From the NCBI RefSeq assembly GCF_015910535.1, contig NZ_JACBJG010000004.1:1-64000 (forward strand): DNA of 64,000 bases, in the 5' to 3' direction. The position numbers and the translations under genes were made by a program. Below, piece by piece: positions 25,019-34,778 of the stretch (position 1 is its first letter; every line of letters begins with the position of its first letter). Source of the stretch: Saccharomonospora sp. NB11. GTDB taxonomy: Bacteria; Actinomycetota; Actinomycetes; Mycobacteriales; Pseudonocardiaceae. The notes beneath the pieces are model-generated. The model ran no database searches. It was not told where the DNA came from and worked only from the letters and a program-made list of their open reading frames with translations.

Positions 25019-26680
25019 TTACACACCGCGACGGAATGCGCTCGTCGAAGGTGTCGGCAACGCCGCGAGCAGTGATCTGGTGTACTCGTGGCGTGGGTTG
25101 AGCAGCACGGTCTCCACCGGTCCCTGCTCGACGATACGGCCCTGACGCATCACCGCGACCCGGTCGGCGATGGCCCACGCCAGCCCGAGGTCGTGAGTGA
25201 TCACCAGGGCGGCGAGACCGAGATCACGGCGCAGTCGCAGCAGCAGCGCGAGGATCTCGTTGCGCACCGTCGCGTCGAGCGAGGCCACCGGCTCGTCGGC
25301 GATCAGCACGCTCGGGTCGCACGCCACCGCCCCCGCGATCACCACACGTTGCCGCTGGCCACCGGACAGCTCGTGGGGCAATCGGGACAGGAAGCGTTCG
25401 GCGGGTCGGAGCTCGGCCGCCTCCAGCGCAGCGACGACGATGTCGCGTTCCTCGTCGCCTCGGCCGTGGATGCGGGGGCCTTCCGCGACCGCCTCGTACA
25501 CGGTGTGCCGCGGGTTCAGGGCGCTGGTGGGGTCCTGCAGCACGAGCTGCACCCGCCGCCGGTAGGCACGCAGCCCCGACATGGACGTCGGCAGCAGGGC
25601 GCCGTCGAACAGCACCGACCCCGAGGTGGGTTTCTGCAGGCCGAGCAGGGTGCGCGCGAGAGTGGTCTTGCCGGAGCCGGACTGACCGACCAGGGCGACG
25701 ATCTCCCCGGGGCGGACGCCGAGGTCGACCCCGTCGACGGCCCGCACCACCTGCCGGGCCCGATCACGGAACGTGACGACGAGGTCCCGGGCGGCCAGGA
25801 TCTCACCGTCCGGGTCGCTGTCGCCGGCACCGGCTCCGCGGCCGATCACCGCGGTGTCACGGTCGGTGACCATGCGGGACTCGGGGTCTCCGATGCGGTG
25901 GATCGCGGCGGCCAGGGCCCGGGTGTGGTCGTGGCGGGGGTTGTCGAACACCTCGCCCGACGGGCCCTCCTCCACCACCTCACCCCGGTACATGACGGCG
26001 ACCCGCTCGCAGGTCTGCGCCAGCACGCCCAGGTCGTGGCTGATCATGACGAGCCCGATGCCGCGCTGCGCGACGAGATCGCTCAGCAGCCGCAGCACCT
26101 GGTCCTGCACGACCACGTCCAACGCCGTGGTCGGCTCGTCGGCCACGATCAGCTTCGGCTCGCACGCCAACGCCATCGCGATCATGACGCGCTGTTTCTG
26201 GCCACCGGACAGCTCGTGCGGGTAGGCGTTCGCGCGTTCCGGCGGCAGGTCCACCTGGCGCAGCAGTTCCGCCACGCGGTCCTTCGTCGCCCCGTTGGCG
26301 GTGGTGTGCAGGCGGATCGGTTCGGCGATCTGTTCCCCGACGGTGCGCACCGGGTTCAGCGCGTGCATCGCGCCCTGGAACACGATCGACGCGGCCGACC
26401 ACCGCACCGCGCGCAGCCGCCCCCACCGCATGGTGTTGACGTCCTCGCCGTCGAGGTGGACCTCGCCGGTCACGGTCGCCGTCTTCGGCAGCAGCCGCAG
26501 CACGCTCATCGCCACGGTGGACTTGCCGGACCCGGACTCGCCCGCGATGCCGAGGGTCTCCCCCGCCCGCAGGGTGAGGTTCACGTCGCGGACCGCGGGC
26601 ACCTCGCCGCCCGCGGTGCGGTAGGTGACCCCGAGGCCTGTCAACCGGAGCAAGGGGGTCTCAGGCGTCTCCGGCGCCAT
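25019..26680 (-). CDS. Peptide ABC transporter, fused double ATPase
   Basis: 553 residues, two complete nucleotide-binding domains in tandem. Domain 1: Walker A GESGSGKST, signature LSGGQKQR, Walker B LIVADEPTTALD. Domain 2 (from about 285): GQSGSGKTT, LSGGQRQR, VLIADEPVASLD. This is a DppD-DppF fusion, as often in actinobacteria. The ATG overlaps the upstream permease stop by one base (TGATG), so translation is coupled. Confidence 0.93.
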   Translation of the reverse strand: MAPETPETPLLRLTGLGVTYRTAGGEVPAVRDVNLTLRAGETLGIAGESGSGKSTVAMSVLRLLPKTATVTGEVHLDGEDVNTMRWGRLRAVRWSAASIVFQGAMHALNPVRTVGEQIAEPIRLHTTANGATKDRVAELLRQVDLPPERANAYPHELSGGQKQRVMIAMALACEPKLIVADEPTTALDVVVQDQVLRLLSDLVAQRGIGLVMISHDLGVLAQTCERVAVMYRGEVVEEGPSGEVFDNPRHDHTRALAAAIHRIGDPESRMVTDRDTAVIGRGAGAGDSDPDGEILAARDLVVTFRDRARQVVRAVDGVDLGVRPGEIVALVGQSGSGKTTLARTLLGLQKPTSGSVLFDGALLPTSMSGLRAYRRRVQLVLQDPTSALNPRHTVYEAVAEGPRIHGRGDEERDIVVAALEAAELRPAERFLSRLPHELSGGQRQRVVIAGAVACDPSVLIADEPVASLDATVRNEILALLLRLRRDLGLAALVITHDLGLAWAIADRVAVMRQGRIVEQGPVETVLLNPRHEYTRSLLAALPTPSTSAFRRGV

Positions 26681-27561
26681 CACTGTCCTCTCAACCTCGG
26701 ATTGAGCACGGTCTCCAGAGCCCGGCCCACCAGCGTGAAGCACAACACGATCACCACGATCGCCAGTCCGGGCGGCAGCAGGTACCACCAGGCGCCCGCG
26801 CTGACCGACCCCGACGACAACGCCGTCTGCAACATCGAGCCCCACGACACCGCGCTCGGGTCGCCGAGGCCGAGGAACGACAGCGTGGATTCGGCGATGA
26901 TGGAGTTGCCGACCACCAGTGTCGTGTTCGCCAGCACCAGCGGCAGCACCGCGGGCAGCACGTGACGGCCCAGGATGTGGCCGTGGCCGCCGCCGAGCGC
27001 GCGGGCGCGTTCGACGAACGGTCTGCTCTCGATCGTCAACGTCTGCGCGCGCACCAGCCGGGCCGTCGCGGGCCACGAGGTGACACCGACGGCGAGCACG
27101 ATGGTGGCGATGCCCTGCGGCAGCACCGTGGACAGTGCGATCGCCAGCACCAGCGCGGGCAGCACGAGGAAGAAGTCGGTGAACCGCAGCAGCACGCTCG
27201 ACACCCAGCCGCCGAAGTGGCCTGCCGCCAGACCGACGGTCGTGCCGATGACCACCGACAGGATCGTCGCGGCGAAGCCCACGAGCAGCGAGACCCGCGC
27301 GCCCCACAGCGTCAGCAGCAGCACCGAGCGGCCGTCGACGTCGGTGCCGAGCGGGAACTCCAGGCTCGGCGGTTGCAGCGGTGTCCCGGGGGCCGTGGTG
27401 ACGTCGAGGTCGGCGGCGTCGGTGAACAGCGGCGCCGTCACCGCCAACAGCACGACGGCGGCGAGCACGCCCAGCCCGATCAGGCCGCCGCGTTGCCGTC
27501 GGAACTCGCTCCACACCGACGCCGCCGCCGCGCGCCGTCGCTGCCACACAGGAGAGGTCAT
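26680..27561 (-). CDS. Peptide ABC transporter permease, DppC-like
   Basis: 293 residues, about six membrane helices. The N-terminal extension before the first helix, the FPLGTDVDGRSVLLLTLWGARVSL segment and the EAA loop (ERARALGGGHGHILGRHVLP) are typical of DppC/OppC. Its ATG overlaps the stop of the DppB-like gene by 4 bases. Confidence 0.93.
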   Translation of the reverse strand: MTSPVWQRRRAAAASVWSEFRRQRGGLIGLGVLAAVVLLAVTAPLFTDAADLDVTTAPGTPLQPPSLEFPLGTDVDGRSVLLLTLWGARVSLLVGFAATILSVVIGTTVGLAAGHFGGWVSSVLLRFTDFFLVLPALVLAIALSTVLPQGIATIVLAVGVTSWPATARLVRAQTLTIESRPFVERARALGGGHGHILGRHVLPAVLPLVLANTTLVVGNSIIAESTLSFLGLGDPSAVSWGSMLQTALSSGSVSAGAWWYLLPPGLAIVVIVLCFTLVGRALETVLNPRLRGQ

Positions 27562-28610
27562 GACTCACGCACCCTCGGGTCCAGCACCCGGTACAGCAAC
27601 TCCGCCACCAGGTTCATCAGCAGCACCGACCCCGCCAGCACCACGAACACGCCCTGCAGCAGCGGCAGGTCGGGTCCCCGCAGCGCCTGGTAGGTCAGCA
27701 GACCGAGGCCCGGCCAGGAGAACACCGTTTCCACCGTGACCGTGCCCGACACGACCATGCCGAACTGGAGGAACACCAATGTGACGGTCGGCAGCAGTGC
27801 GTTGGGCACGGCGTGCCGGCGTCGCACGAGGTCGTCGCGCAAACCCTTCGCGCGCGCGGTCGTGAGGTAGTCGGCGCCCATCTCCTCCAGCAGCGACGAG
27901 CGCATGACGAGCATGTACTGGGCGTAGATCACCGCGAGCAGCGTCACGCACGGCAGCACCAGGTGGTGTGCCACGTCGAGGAACTGCGCGATCGGGTCAT
28001 CGGGGACGACCGGGGAGCGCATGCCGCGGCTGGGGAACAGGCCCTGGGTGGCGATCAGCAGGAGCAGGCCGAGCCAGAACTGGGGCACCGACCACAGTGT
28101 CAACGCCACGCCGGTGTTGACGCGGTCGAACGTGCGGCCGCGGCGCCACGCCGCCCGCACGCCGAGCCACAGTCCGAGTGCCACGGCCAGGGCGGTGGCC
28201 GTGCCGACCAGCAGCACGGTCGGCCAGAACCGCTCCCCGATCATCTCCGAGACCGGCCGGTTGTACACGTAGGACGTGCCGAGGTCGAACCTCAGCAGCC
28301 CGGTCACGTAGTCCAGGAATTGTTCGGGGATCGACTTGTCCAGCCCCAGCCGTTCCCGCAGCGCGGCGAGCTGTTCGGGGCTGGTGGGCCGGTCGCGGGT
28401 CATCGTGGCCACCGGGTCGCCCGGAATCATCCGGAACAGCAGGAACCCGAGGACGACGACCAGCCAGAAACTCGCCAGCGCTCCCCCGACTTTGGCGGCC
28501 ACGAACCGCACGGTCGCGGGAACGGTCTTCACACCGCCGCGCCGTTCCGAGCCCTGGGGACTCGGGTCCGGCGCGGCGTCGGTCGACGTCACCGTCACGG
28601 TCGACGTCAC
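27558..28610 (-). CDS. Peptide ABC transporter permease, DppB-like
   Basis: 350 residues, about six membrane helices, with the DppB/OppB features FRMIPGDPVATM, LGLDKSIPEQFLDYVTGLLRFDLGTSY and the EAA loop YLTTARAKGLRDDLVRRRHAVPNALLP. The GTG start overlaps the stop of the binding-protein gene (GTGA). The first 35 residues are a polar tail not usual for the family; a downstream GTG start is possible. Confidence 0.92.
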   Translation of the reverse strand: MTSTVTVTSTDAAPDPSPQGSERRGGVKTVPATVRFVAAKVGGALASFWLVVVLGFLLFRMIPGDPVATMTRDRPTSPEQLAALRERLGLDKSIPEQFLDYVTGLLRFDLGTSYVYNRPVSEMIGERFWPTVLLVGTATALAVALGLWLGVRAAWRRGRTFDRVNTGVALTLWSVPQFWLGLLLLIATQGLFPSRGMRSPVVPDDPIAQFLDVAHHLVLPCVTLLAVIYAQYMLVMRSSLLEEMGADYLTTARAKGLRDDLVRRRHAVPNALLPTVTLVFLQFGMVVSGTVTVETVFSWPGLGLLTYQALRGPDLPLLQGVFVVLAGSVLLMNLVAELLYRVLDPRVRES

Positions 28611-30418
28611 TCCCTGTCGTCGGCGGAGGAGCGGCGGCGGGCGACGACGGTGCCACCGATGGCCACCAGGACCAGCGCCCCGGCTCCGAGCGCGACCCAC
28701 ACGCCCGCCGACAGGCCGGAGTCGTCTCCGCCCGCGCCGGTCACGGGCTGGGCGCCGTAGAAGCCCCAGTAGCCGGTCTGCTCCATGATCTGGCCCTCAC
28801 CCTTCGGCTGCTGCACGAAGCCGGTGAAGCGGTCCGACCGGTAGGCCTCCAGCACCATGTCGTAGCCGAGGACGTAGCTCGGGGCCATCTCGTAGTAGCG
28901 GGCCTGCGCCTTGCGGACGAGTTCCGACCGCTTCTTCGGGTCGAGCTCGGCGGCCTGCTGCGCGTAGAGCTTGTCGTAGGTCTCGTCGCAGAAGAACGCG
29001 TTGCTGCTGCTGCTTCCCGAGGCGGCGGGCAGGGCGGCGCAGGTCTGCTTGGCGAGGATGTAGTCCGGGTCCGGGTTCGTGCCCCAGCCCGAGAATGCGA
29101 GGTCGTAGTGGCCGGACGACGTGGTCTCGTCCACCTCGTTGTCCGACACCAGGTTCTTCGACACCGCGATGCCGATCTCCTTGAGCCAGGACACGATGTA
29201 GTCGCTCGCGCGCTGGGCGTAGTCCTCGCTGGCGCGGCCGGTGAGCCGGAATTCGAGGCGGTTGCCGTCGGGGTCGACCCGGATGCCGTCGGGGCCGCGT
29301 TCGTAGCCCGCCTCGTCGAGCATCGCGTTCGCGGCGTCGGGGTCGAAGTCGTAGCGGACGTCGTCGGTGGGCTGGTAGTGGAAGTCCTCGTAGATCGGTG
29401 GGACGAGCCCGCCGGGCAGTTCGCCGTAGCCGCCGAGCACCTTGTCGACCAGGACCTGCGGGTCGATCGCCGTGGCGATCGCGCGGCGCACCGTCACGTC
29501 CCGCAGCGCCGGGTGGCCGTCGCCGATGGCGTCGCCGTCGGCGTTCTGCGCGCCGGGGTTCATCAGCAGTTCGCGGTAGCGGCGGCCGGACGACTTGTTC
29601 GTCTCGATGCCGTCCTCACCCTGCAGGCTGTCGAACTGCGCCCGGGTGAGCCGGTTGATGAAGTCGACCTCGCCGTTGCGCAGCGCGTTGACGGCCGCGT
29701 CGGCGTTCTCGAACTTGATGAAGTGCAGCTCGTCATAGGCGGGGGCGCCACGCCAGTAGTTCTCGTTCGCGGTCATGCGCACGAGCTCGTTGGGGCGGTA
29801 CTCGGCGATGAGGAACGGGCCGCTGCCCACGCCCACGACCTCGACGCTGTCGGTGACCGGGTCGTGCATGTCCTCGATGTCGGACCACACGTGTTCCGGC
29901 ACGATCGGCACGTCCAGTGCCGTCATGCTGGCCTGCGGCTCCTTCGTCTCGATCACCAGCGTGTGCTCGTCGGCGGCGGTGACCTCGTCGAAGTTCTCGA
30001 CGTAGCTGCCGTTGGCTTCCGCCGCCTTCGGGTCGGACATGATCTTGTTGAAGGTGAACGCGGCGTCCTCCGCCGTGACGGGTTCACCGTCCGACCAGGT
30101 CATGCCCTCGCGAATGTGGAACGTCCACGTGAGCTTGTCGTCCGACGCCTCCCAGGACTCGGCCACACCACCGGTGGGCGTGGCGTCCTCGGCCGACGGC
30201 AGAGTGAGGAACTCCCACGAGAACCGGCCGATCATCGCGCTCGACGAGAAACTCGCGGTGAACGGGTTCAGGTGGTCGATCTCCTGCACCAACGCCACCC
30301 GCAACACCTGGGGCGCGTCCTGCGCCGACGCCACGGGCACCAACGGCCCCACCATCGACAACGCCGCGGCCGCCGCGCCCATGGGCACGAGTCGACGCCG
30401 AACACGAGTCCAACTCAC
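28607..30418 (-). CDS. Peptide ABC transporter substrate-binding protein (SBP family 5)
   Basis: 603 residues. A Sec signal (RRRLVPMGAAAAALSMVGPLVPVASAQD) without a lipobox cysteine is followed by the family-5 binding domain (LRVALVQEIDHLNPFTAS, TWTFHIREGMTWSDGEPVTAEDAAFTFNKI). The C-terminus has a single membrane helix (VWVALGAGALVLVAIGGTVVA) and RRRSS, so it seems anchored by its tail rather than by a lipid. The GTG at 30418 is preferred for its GAGG 8 bases upstream; a GTG at 30427 is the alternative. Confidence 0.88.
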   Translation of the reverse strand: MSWTRVRRRLVPMGAAAAALSMVGPLVPVASAQDAPQVLRVALVQEIDHLNPFTASFSSSAMIGRFSWEFLTLPSAEDATPTGGVAESWEASDDKLTWTFHIREGMTWSDGEPVTAEDAAFTFNKIMSDPKAAEANGSYVENFDEVTAADEHTLVIETKEPQASMTALDVPIVPEHVWSDIEDMHDPVTDSVEVVGVGSGPFLIAEYRPNELVRMTANENYWRGAPAYDELHFIKFENADAAVNALRNGEVDFINRLTRAQFDSLQGEDGIETNKSSGRRYRELLMNPGAQNADGDAIGDGHPALRDVTVRRAIATAIDPQVLVDKVLGGYGELPGGLVPPIYEDFHYQPTDDVRYDFDPDAANAMLDEAGYERGPDGIRVDPDGNRLEFRLTGRASEDYAQRASDYIVSWLKEIGIAVSKNLVSDNEVDETTSSGHYDLAFSGWGTNPDPDYILAKQTCAALPAASGSSSSNAFFCDETYDKLYAQQAAELDPKKRSELVRKAQARYYEMAPSYVLGYDMVLEAYRSDRFTGFVQQPKGEGQIMEQTGYWGFYGAQPVTGAGGDDSGLSAGVWVALGAGALVLVAIGGTVVARRRSSADDRE

Positions 30419-30462
30419 TGTGTACACCTCACTGGGATGCGAGAGAGGATGCCGGAGCGGAA

Positions 30463-30492
30463 AAGTAACCACTCCCCACACGACGCTGTCAA
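30463..30492 (-). promoter_or_regulatory. Promoter of the peptide importer operon
   Basis: On the minus strand, TTGACA at 30492-30487 and TTACTT at 30468-30463 are spaced by 18 bases. Transcription would start near 30456 and read into the binding-protein gene. Confidence 0.65.
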
Positions 30493-30546
30493 CGATTTGC
30501 GCCCTCCGGTGTGCAACCTGTGACTTCACGGCTAGGTTGGACACCC

Positions 30547-31374
30547 GTGAGGATCATGATTTCCGCCGACATGGAAGGCGCCACCGGCGTGACCTGGACC
30601 GATGACGTGGTCCCGGGCACCGAACAGTGGCAGCGGTTCCGTCGGCTGTTCACCGGAGACGTCAACGCCGTCATCGCCGGACTCGCCGAGGGCGGCGCGA
30701 CCGACATCCTCGTCAACGAGGCGCATTCCTCGCAGCGCAACGTGCTCCTGGAGGACCTCGACCCGCGCGCCCGCATGCTCACCGGGCGCCACAAGCCACT
30801 GTCGATGATGGAGGGAATCGACAGTGGCGTCGACGGCGTGGTCTTCCTCGGCTACCACGCCGGTGCCGGCTGCGACGGCGTGCTGTCCCACACCTATCTG
30901 CCCAACCAGATCACCGGGGTGTGGCTCGACGGCGTGCCCGCGAGCGAGGGCCGTCTCAACGCCGCGTTGGCCGCCGAGTACGGGGTGCCGGTGCTGCTGG
31001 TCAGCGGTGACGACAAGACCTGCGAGGACGCCCACGACTACGCGCCCGACGCCGCGACCGTCGCCGTCAAGCAGTGCGTCAGCCGCTACGCTGCCATCTG
31101 CCTTCCCCCGTCGCGCACCAGCGCCGACCTCACCGCTGCCGCGGAGGAAGGCATGCGCCTCGCCGGACGGGGCACCCCCCGTACGACGAGCCACCACATC
31201 GACGTCGAGTTCGACGCCAGCCACCTCGCGCAGGCGGCGGCCGTCATCCCGACCGTCGAGCAGACCGGTGTCCGCACCGTCGGGTTCGACGCGGACACCA
31301 TGACCGACGCCATGAAAGCCTTCAAGATCGTCACCGCCATCGCCGACGGCGCCGTGCAAGGCAAGTACGGCTGA
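30547..31374 (+). CDS. M55-family D-aminopeptidase (DppA-like)
   Basis: 275 residues. MISADMEGATGV carries the metal-binding Asp and Glu, then GHR, GYHAGAG with the ligand His, and later LVSGDDKTCEDA, all as in the DppA zinc aminopeptidase. DppA removes N-terminal D-amino acids such as D-Ala-D-Ala in the cytosol. TAGGTT at 30533-30538 ends 8 bases before the GTG (leaderless). It diverges from a Dpp-type importer; in Bacillus subtilis dppA is the first gene of the same transporter operon. Confidence 0.92.
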   Translation: MRIMISADMEGATGVTWTDDVVPGTEQWQRFRRLFTGDVNAVIAGLAEGGATDILVNEAHSSQRNVLLEDLDPRARMLTGRHKPLSMMEGIDSGVDGVVFLGYHAGAGCDGVLSHTYLPNQITGVWLDGVPASEGRLNAALAAEYGVPVLLVSGDDKTCEDAHDYAPDAATVAVKQCVSRYAAICLPPSRTSADLTAAAEEGMRLAGRGTPRTTSHHIDVEFDASHLAQAAAVIPTVEQTGVRTVGFDADTMTDAMKAFKIVTAIADGAVQGKYG

Positions 31375-31426
31375 ACCCGACACCACGACCGACAACACGA
31401 ACGACCCGAGGGCGGTGTGACCCCCC

Positions 31427-32731
31427 ATGACAGCCGACGTCGTCGACCTGTGCGCACAACTGGTCCGTTTCGACACCACCAACCACGGCGCGGGCGACGC
31501 CCGAGGCGAACGTGACGCCGCCGAATTCTGCGCCCGCACCCTCGCGGCCACGGGCGTCGAACCGACGATCCTCGAATCGGCGCCCCGACGCGCCAACGTC
31601 GTCGCCCGCGTCCCCGGCGACGACCCCGACCTGCCCGCCCTGCTCATCCAGGGACACCTGGACGTCGTGCCCGCCGACGCGAGCGAGTGGAGCGTCGACC
31701 CGTTCTCCGGCACCGTCGCCGACGGCTACGTGTGGGGGCGCGGCGCGGTCGACATGAAGGACTTCTGCGCCACCGTCCTGGCCGCGCTGAGCTCGCTGGC
31801 CGCCGCGGGCCGCCGCCCCCGCCGGGACATCGTGGTCGCGTTCGTCGCCGACGAGGAGGACCGCGGCGAGTACGGCGCCCACTGGCTCACCGCGAACCAC
31901 GCCGACCTCTTCAGCGACTGCGCGGCCGCCATCAGCGAGTCCGGCGGCTACACCTACCACGTGCCCGCGGCCGACGGCCGCATGGTGCGCCTCTACCCCG
32001 TCGGCACCGCCGAGCGCGGCACCGCGCACCTCAAGCTCACCGCCCGCGGCCGCGCCGGGCACGGCTCCCGCCGCAACGACGCCAACGCCGTCACCCGCCT
32101 CGTCGGCGCCCTGCACGCGCTGGCCGCCCACACCTGGCCCGTGGTCCTCACGCCGACCGTGGAGGCGTTCCTCGAACGCACCGGCAAGGCCCTGGACGTC
32201 GAGATCGACCTCAACGACGTCGACGCCACGCTCGACCGGCTCGGCGCCGCCGCGCCGCTGGTGGAGTCCACCGTCCGCAACAGCGTCACCCCGACCGTGC
32301 TGTCCGCCGGGTACAAGGTCAACGTCATCCCGGGCGTGGCCGAGGCGCACGTGGACGGGCGGGTGCTGCCCGGCACCGAGGAGGCGTTGCTCGCCGAGAT
32401 CGACGCGCTGATCGGGCCCGACGTGCAACGCGAGTTCCTCTCCCGCAGCCCGTCGGTGCAGGCTCCGGTCGACTCGCCCTGGTTCGACTCGATGGCCGAC
32501 GCGTTGCGCTCGCAGGACCCCGACGCGGTCGTGGTGCCGTACTGCCTGGGCGGCGGCACCGACGCCAAGGCGTTCAGCGAACTCGGCATCGACTGTTACG
32601 GCTTCGCGCCCCTGTGGTTGCCGGAGGGTTTCGACTACCGCGCCATGGCTCACGGTGTGGACGAGCGCGTCCCGGTCGAGGGCCTGCGGTTCGGGGCGCG
32701 GGTGATGGAGCACTTGCTGCTCAACGCCTGA
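31427..32731 (+). CDS. M20-family metallopeptidase
   Basis: 434 residues. Metal ligands are visible: GHLDVVPA (His), WGRGAVDMKD (Asp), the DEEDRGEYG pair (catalytic Glu and ligand Glu), and His in the C-terminal MAHGVDERV. The lid domain spans about 185-310. It is close to dipeptidase/deacetylase members of the family and lies 52 bases behind the M55 gene, so the two probably act on imported peptides. Confidence 0.9.
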   Translation: MTADVVDLCAQLVRFDTTNHGAGDARGERDAAEFCARTLAATGVEPTILESAPRRANVVARVPGDDPDLPALLIQGHLDVVPADASEWSVDPFSGTVADGYVWGRGAVDMKDFCATVLAALSSLAAAGRRPRRDIVVAFVADEEDRGEYGAHWLTANHADLFSDCAAAISESGGYTYHVPAADGRMVRLYPVGTAERGTAHLKLTARGRAGHGSRRNDANAVTRLVGALHALAAHTWPVVLTPTVEAFLERTGKALDVEIDLNDVDATLDRLGAAAPLVESTVRNSVTPTVLSAGYKVNVIPGVAEAHVDGRVLPGTEEALLAEIDALIGPDVQREFLSRSPSVQAPVDSPWFDSMADALRSQDPDAVVVPYCLGGGTDAKAFSELGIDCYGFAPLWLPEGFDYRAMAHGVDERVPVEGLRFGARVMEHLLLNA

Positions 32732-32819
32732 CCGGCCCGTTCCGGGGTGATCATGCCAACAGTGCTCAATCGGTACAGGTGAGATGACGCACCCGAGCCG
32801 GAAGGCGAACGACCGATAA

Positions 32820-33851
<1,032 letters not shown>

Positions 33852-33868
33852 GACACGGGCTGTCCTTG

Positions 33869-33910
33869 TCGCCTGGTCGCGGTGTCCGCCGCGGCCAGGC
33901 GATTTTCTTT
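33869..33910 (+). terminator. Intrinsic terminator of mdh
   Basis: TCGCCTGGTCGCGG at 33869-33882 pairs with CCGCGGCCAGGCGA at 33889-33902 (14 pairs with one G-U), loop 6 bases, followed by TTTTCTTT at 33903-33910. This is the most classical rho-independent terminator in the window. Confidence 0.9.
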
Positions 33911-34010
33911 GTGGGGGTCGGCGCGGGTCTCCTCTTCCCGGACCGCGTGACGTGTGTTCTCGCCTCGTGAGCTGCGACCATGAGAGCGGGAAGACCTCGA
34001 CCCTCCCGCC

Positions 34011-34760
34011 ATGGTCATGGACGCGACGGCAGCGCAGGAGACGTTCACCGCCTACGGCCCCTCGCACGGGGCGATGCTCGTCGTGTTCGTGCTCGGCGCG
34101 CTGGTCCTCGTGCGGTTCGGCCGACGCCACCGCCACAGCCCGACGGAACGGCAGGTCACCCGCGTCTTCGGCGCGGTGCTGCTCGCGGCCGCCGTCATCG
34201 CGCTCGGCTACACCCTGACCGCCCGTGACCGGCCGCTCGTCGACACCCTGCCGCTGCACCTGTCGGACCTGGCCGGGTTCGTGGCCGCCGCCGCGCTGCT
34301 GACCCGCTCCCGCCGCGCCTTCGCCCTCACCTACTACTGGTGTCTGACGCTGTCCCCGCAGGCGTTGTTCTTCCCCGTCCTCGACGCACCGGACTTCCCC
34401 CACCACGAGTTCGTGGCGTTCTGGGGCCTGCATCTGCTCGTGGTGTGGGCAGCCGTCTACCTCACGTGGGGCCTCGGCCGACACCCCACCTGGCAGGACT
34501 GGCGCACCACCGTCACCATCACCGCGGCCTGGGCCGCCGTCGCGATGCTCGTCAACAGCGTCACCGGCACCAACTACGGCTACCTGAACCGCAAACCCGC
34601 CACCGGCTCGGTGCTCGACCTGCTCGGCCCGTGGCCGTGGTACGTGGTGGCCGAGGTCGCGCTGATCCTCACCGCGTGGGCGCTGCTGACCTGGCCGTGG
34701 ACCCGACGCACCCGCCGACCGCGGCGCCGTGACAGCGTGGGCGGTCTGCCGACGACCTGA
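34011..34760 (+). CDS. TIGR02206-family integral membrane protein (YwaF-like)
   Basis: 249 residues, seven predicted membrane helices. The conserved heart is PLHLSDLAGFVAAAALL, YYWCLTLSPQALFFPVL, VTGTNYGYLNRKPATGSVLDLLGPWPWY. Function unknown. Two ATGs (34011, 34017) are possible, with no obvious ribosome site. The coding end overlaps a terminator hairpin. Confidence 0.88.
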   Translation: MVMDATAAQETFTAYGPSHGAMLVVFVLGALVLVRFGRRHRHSPTERQVTRVFGAVLLAAAVIALGYTLTARDRPLVDTLPLHLSDLAGFVAAAALLTRSRRAFALTYYWCLTLSPQALFFPVLDAPDFPHHEFVAFWGLHLLVVWAAVYLTWGLGRHPTWQDWRTTVTITAAWAAVAMLVNSVTGTNYGYLNRKPATGSVLDLLGPWPWYVVAEVALILTAWALLTWPWTRRTRRPRRRDSVGGLPTT

Positions 34761-34777
34761 CCGCCCACGCTGTCACG
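34728..34777. terminator. Hairpin overlapping a stop codon
   Basis: 19-base arms, 34728-34746 and 34759-34777, pair perfectly around a 12-base loop. The TGA of the upstream gene (34758-34760) lies at the edge of the loop. Convergent with the M3 peptidase, which ends at 34779. Confidence 0.85.
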
Positions 34778-34778
34778 C

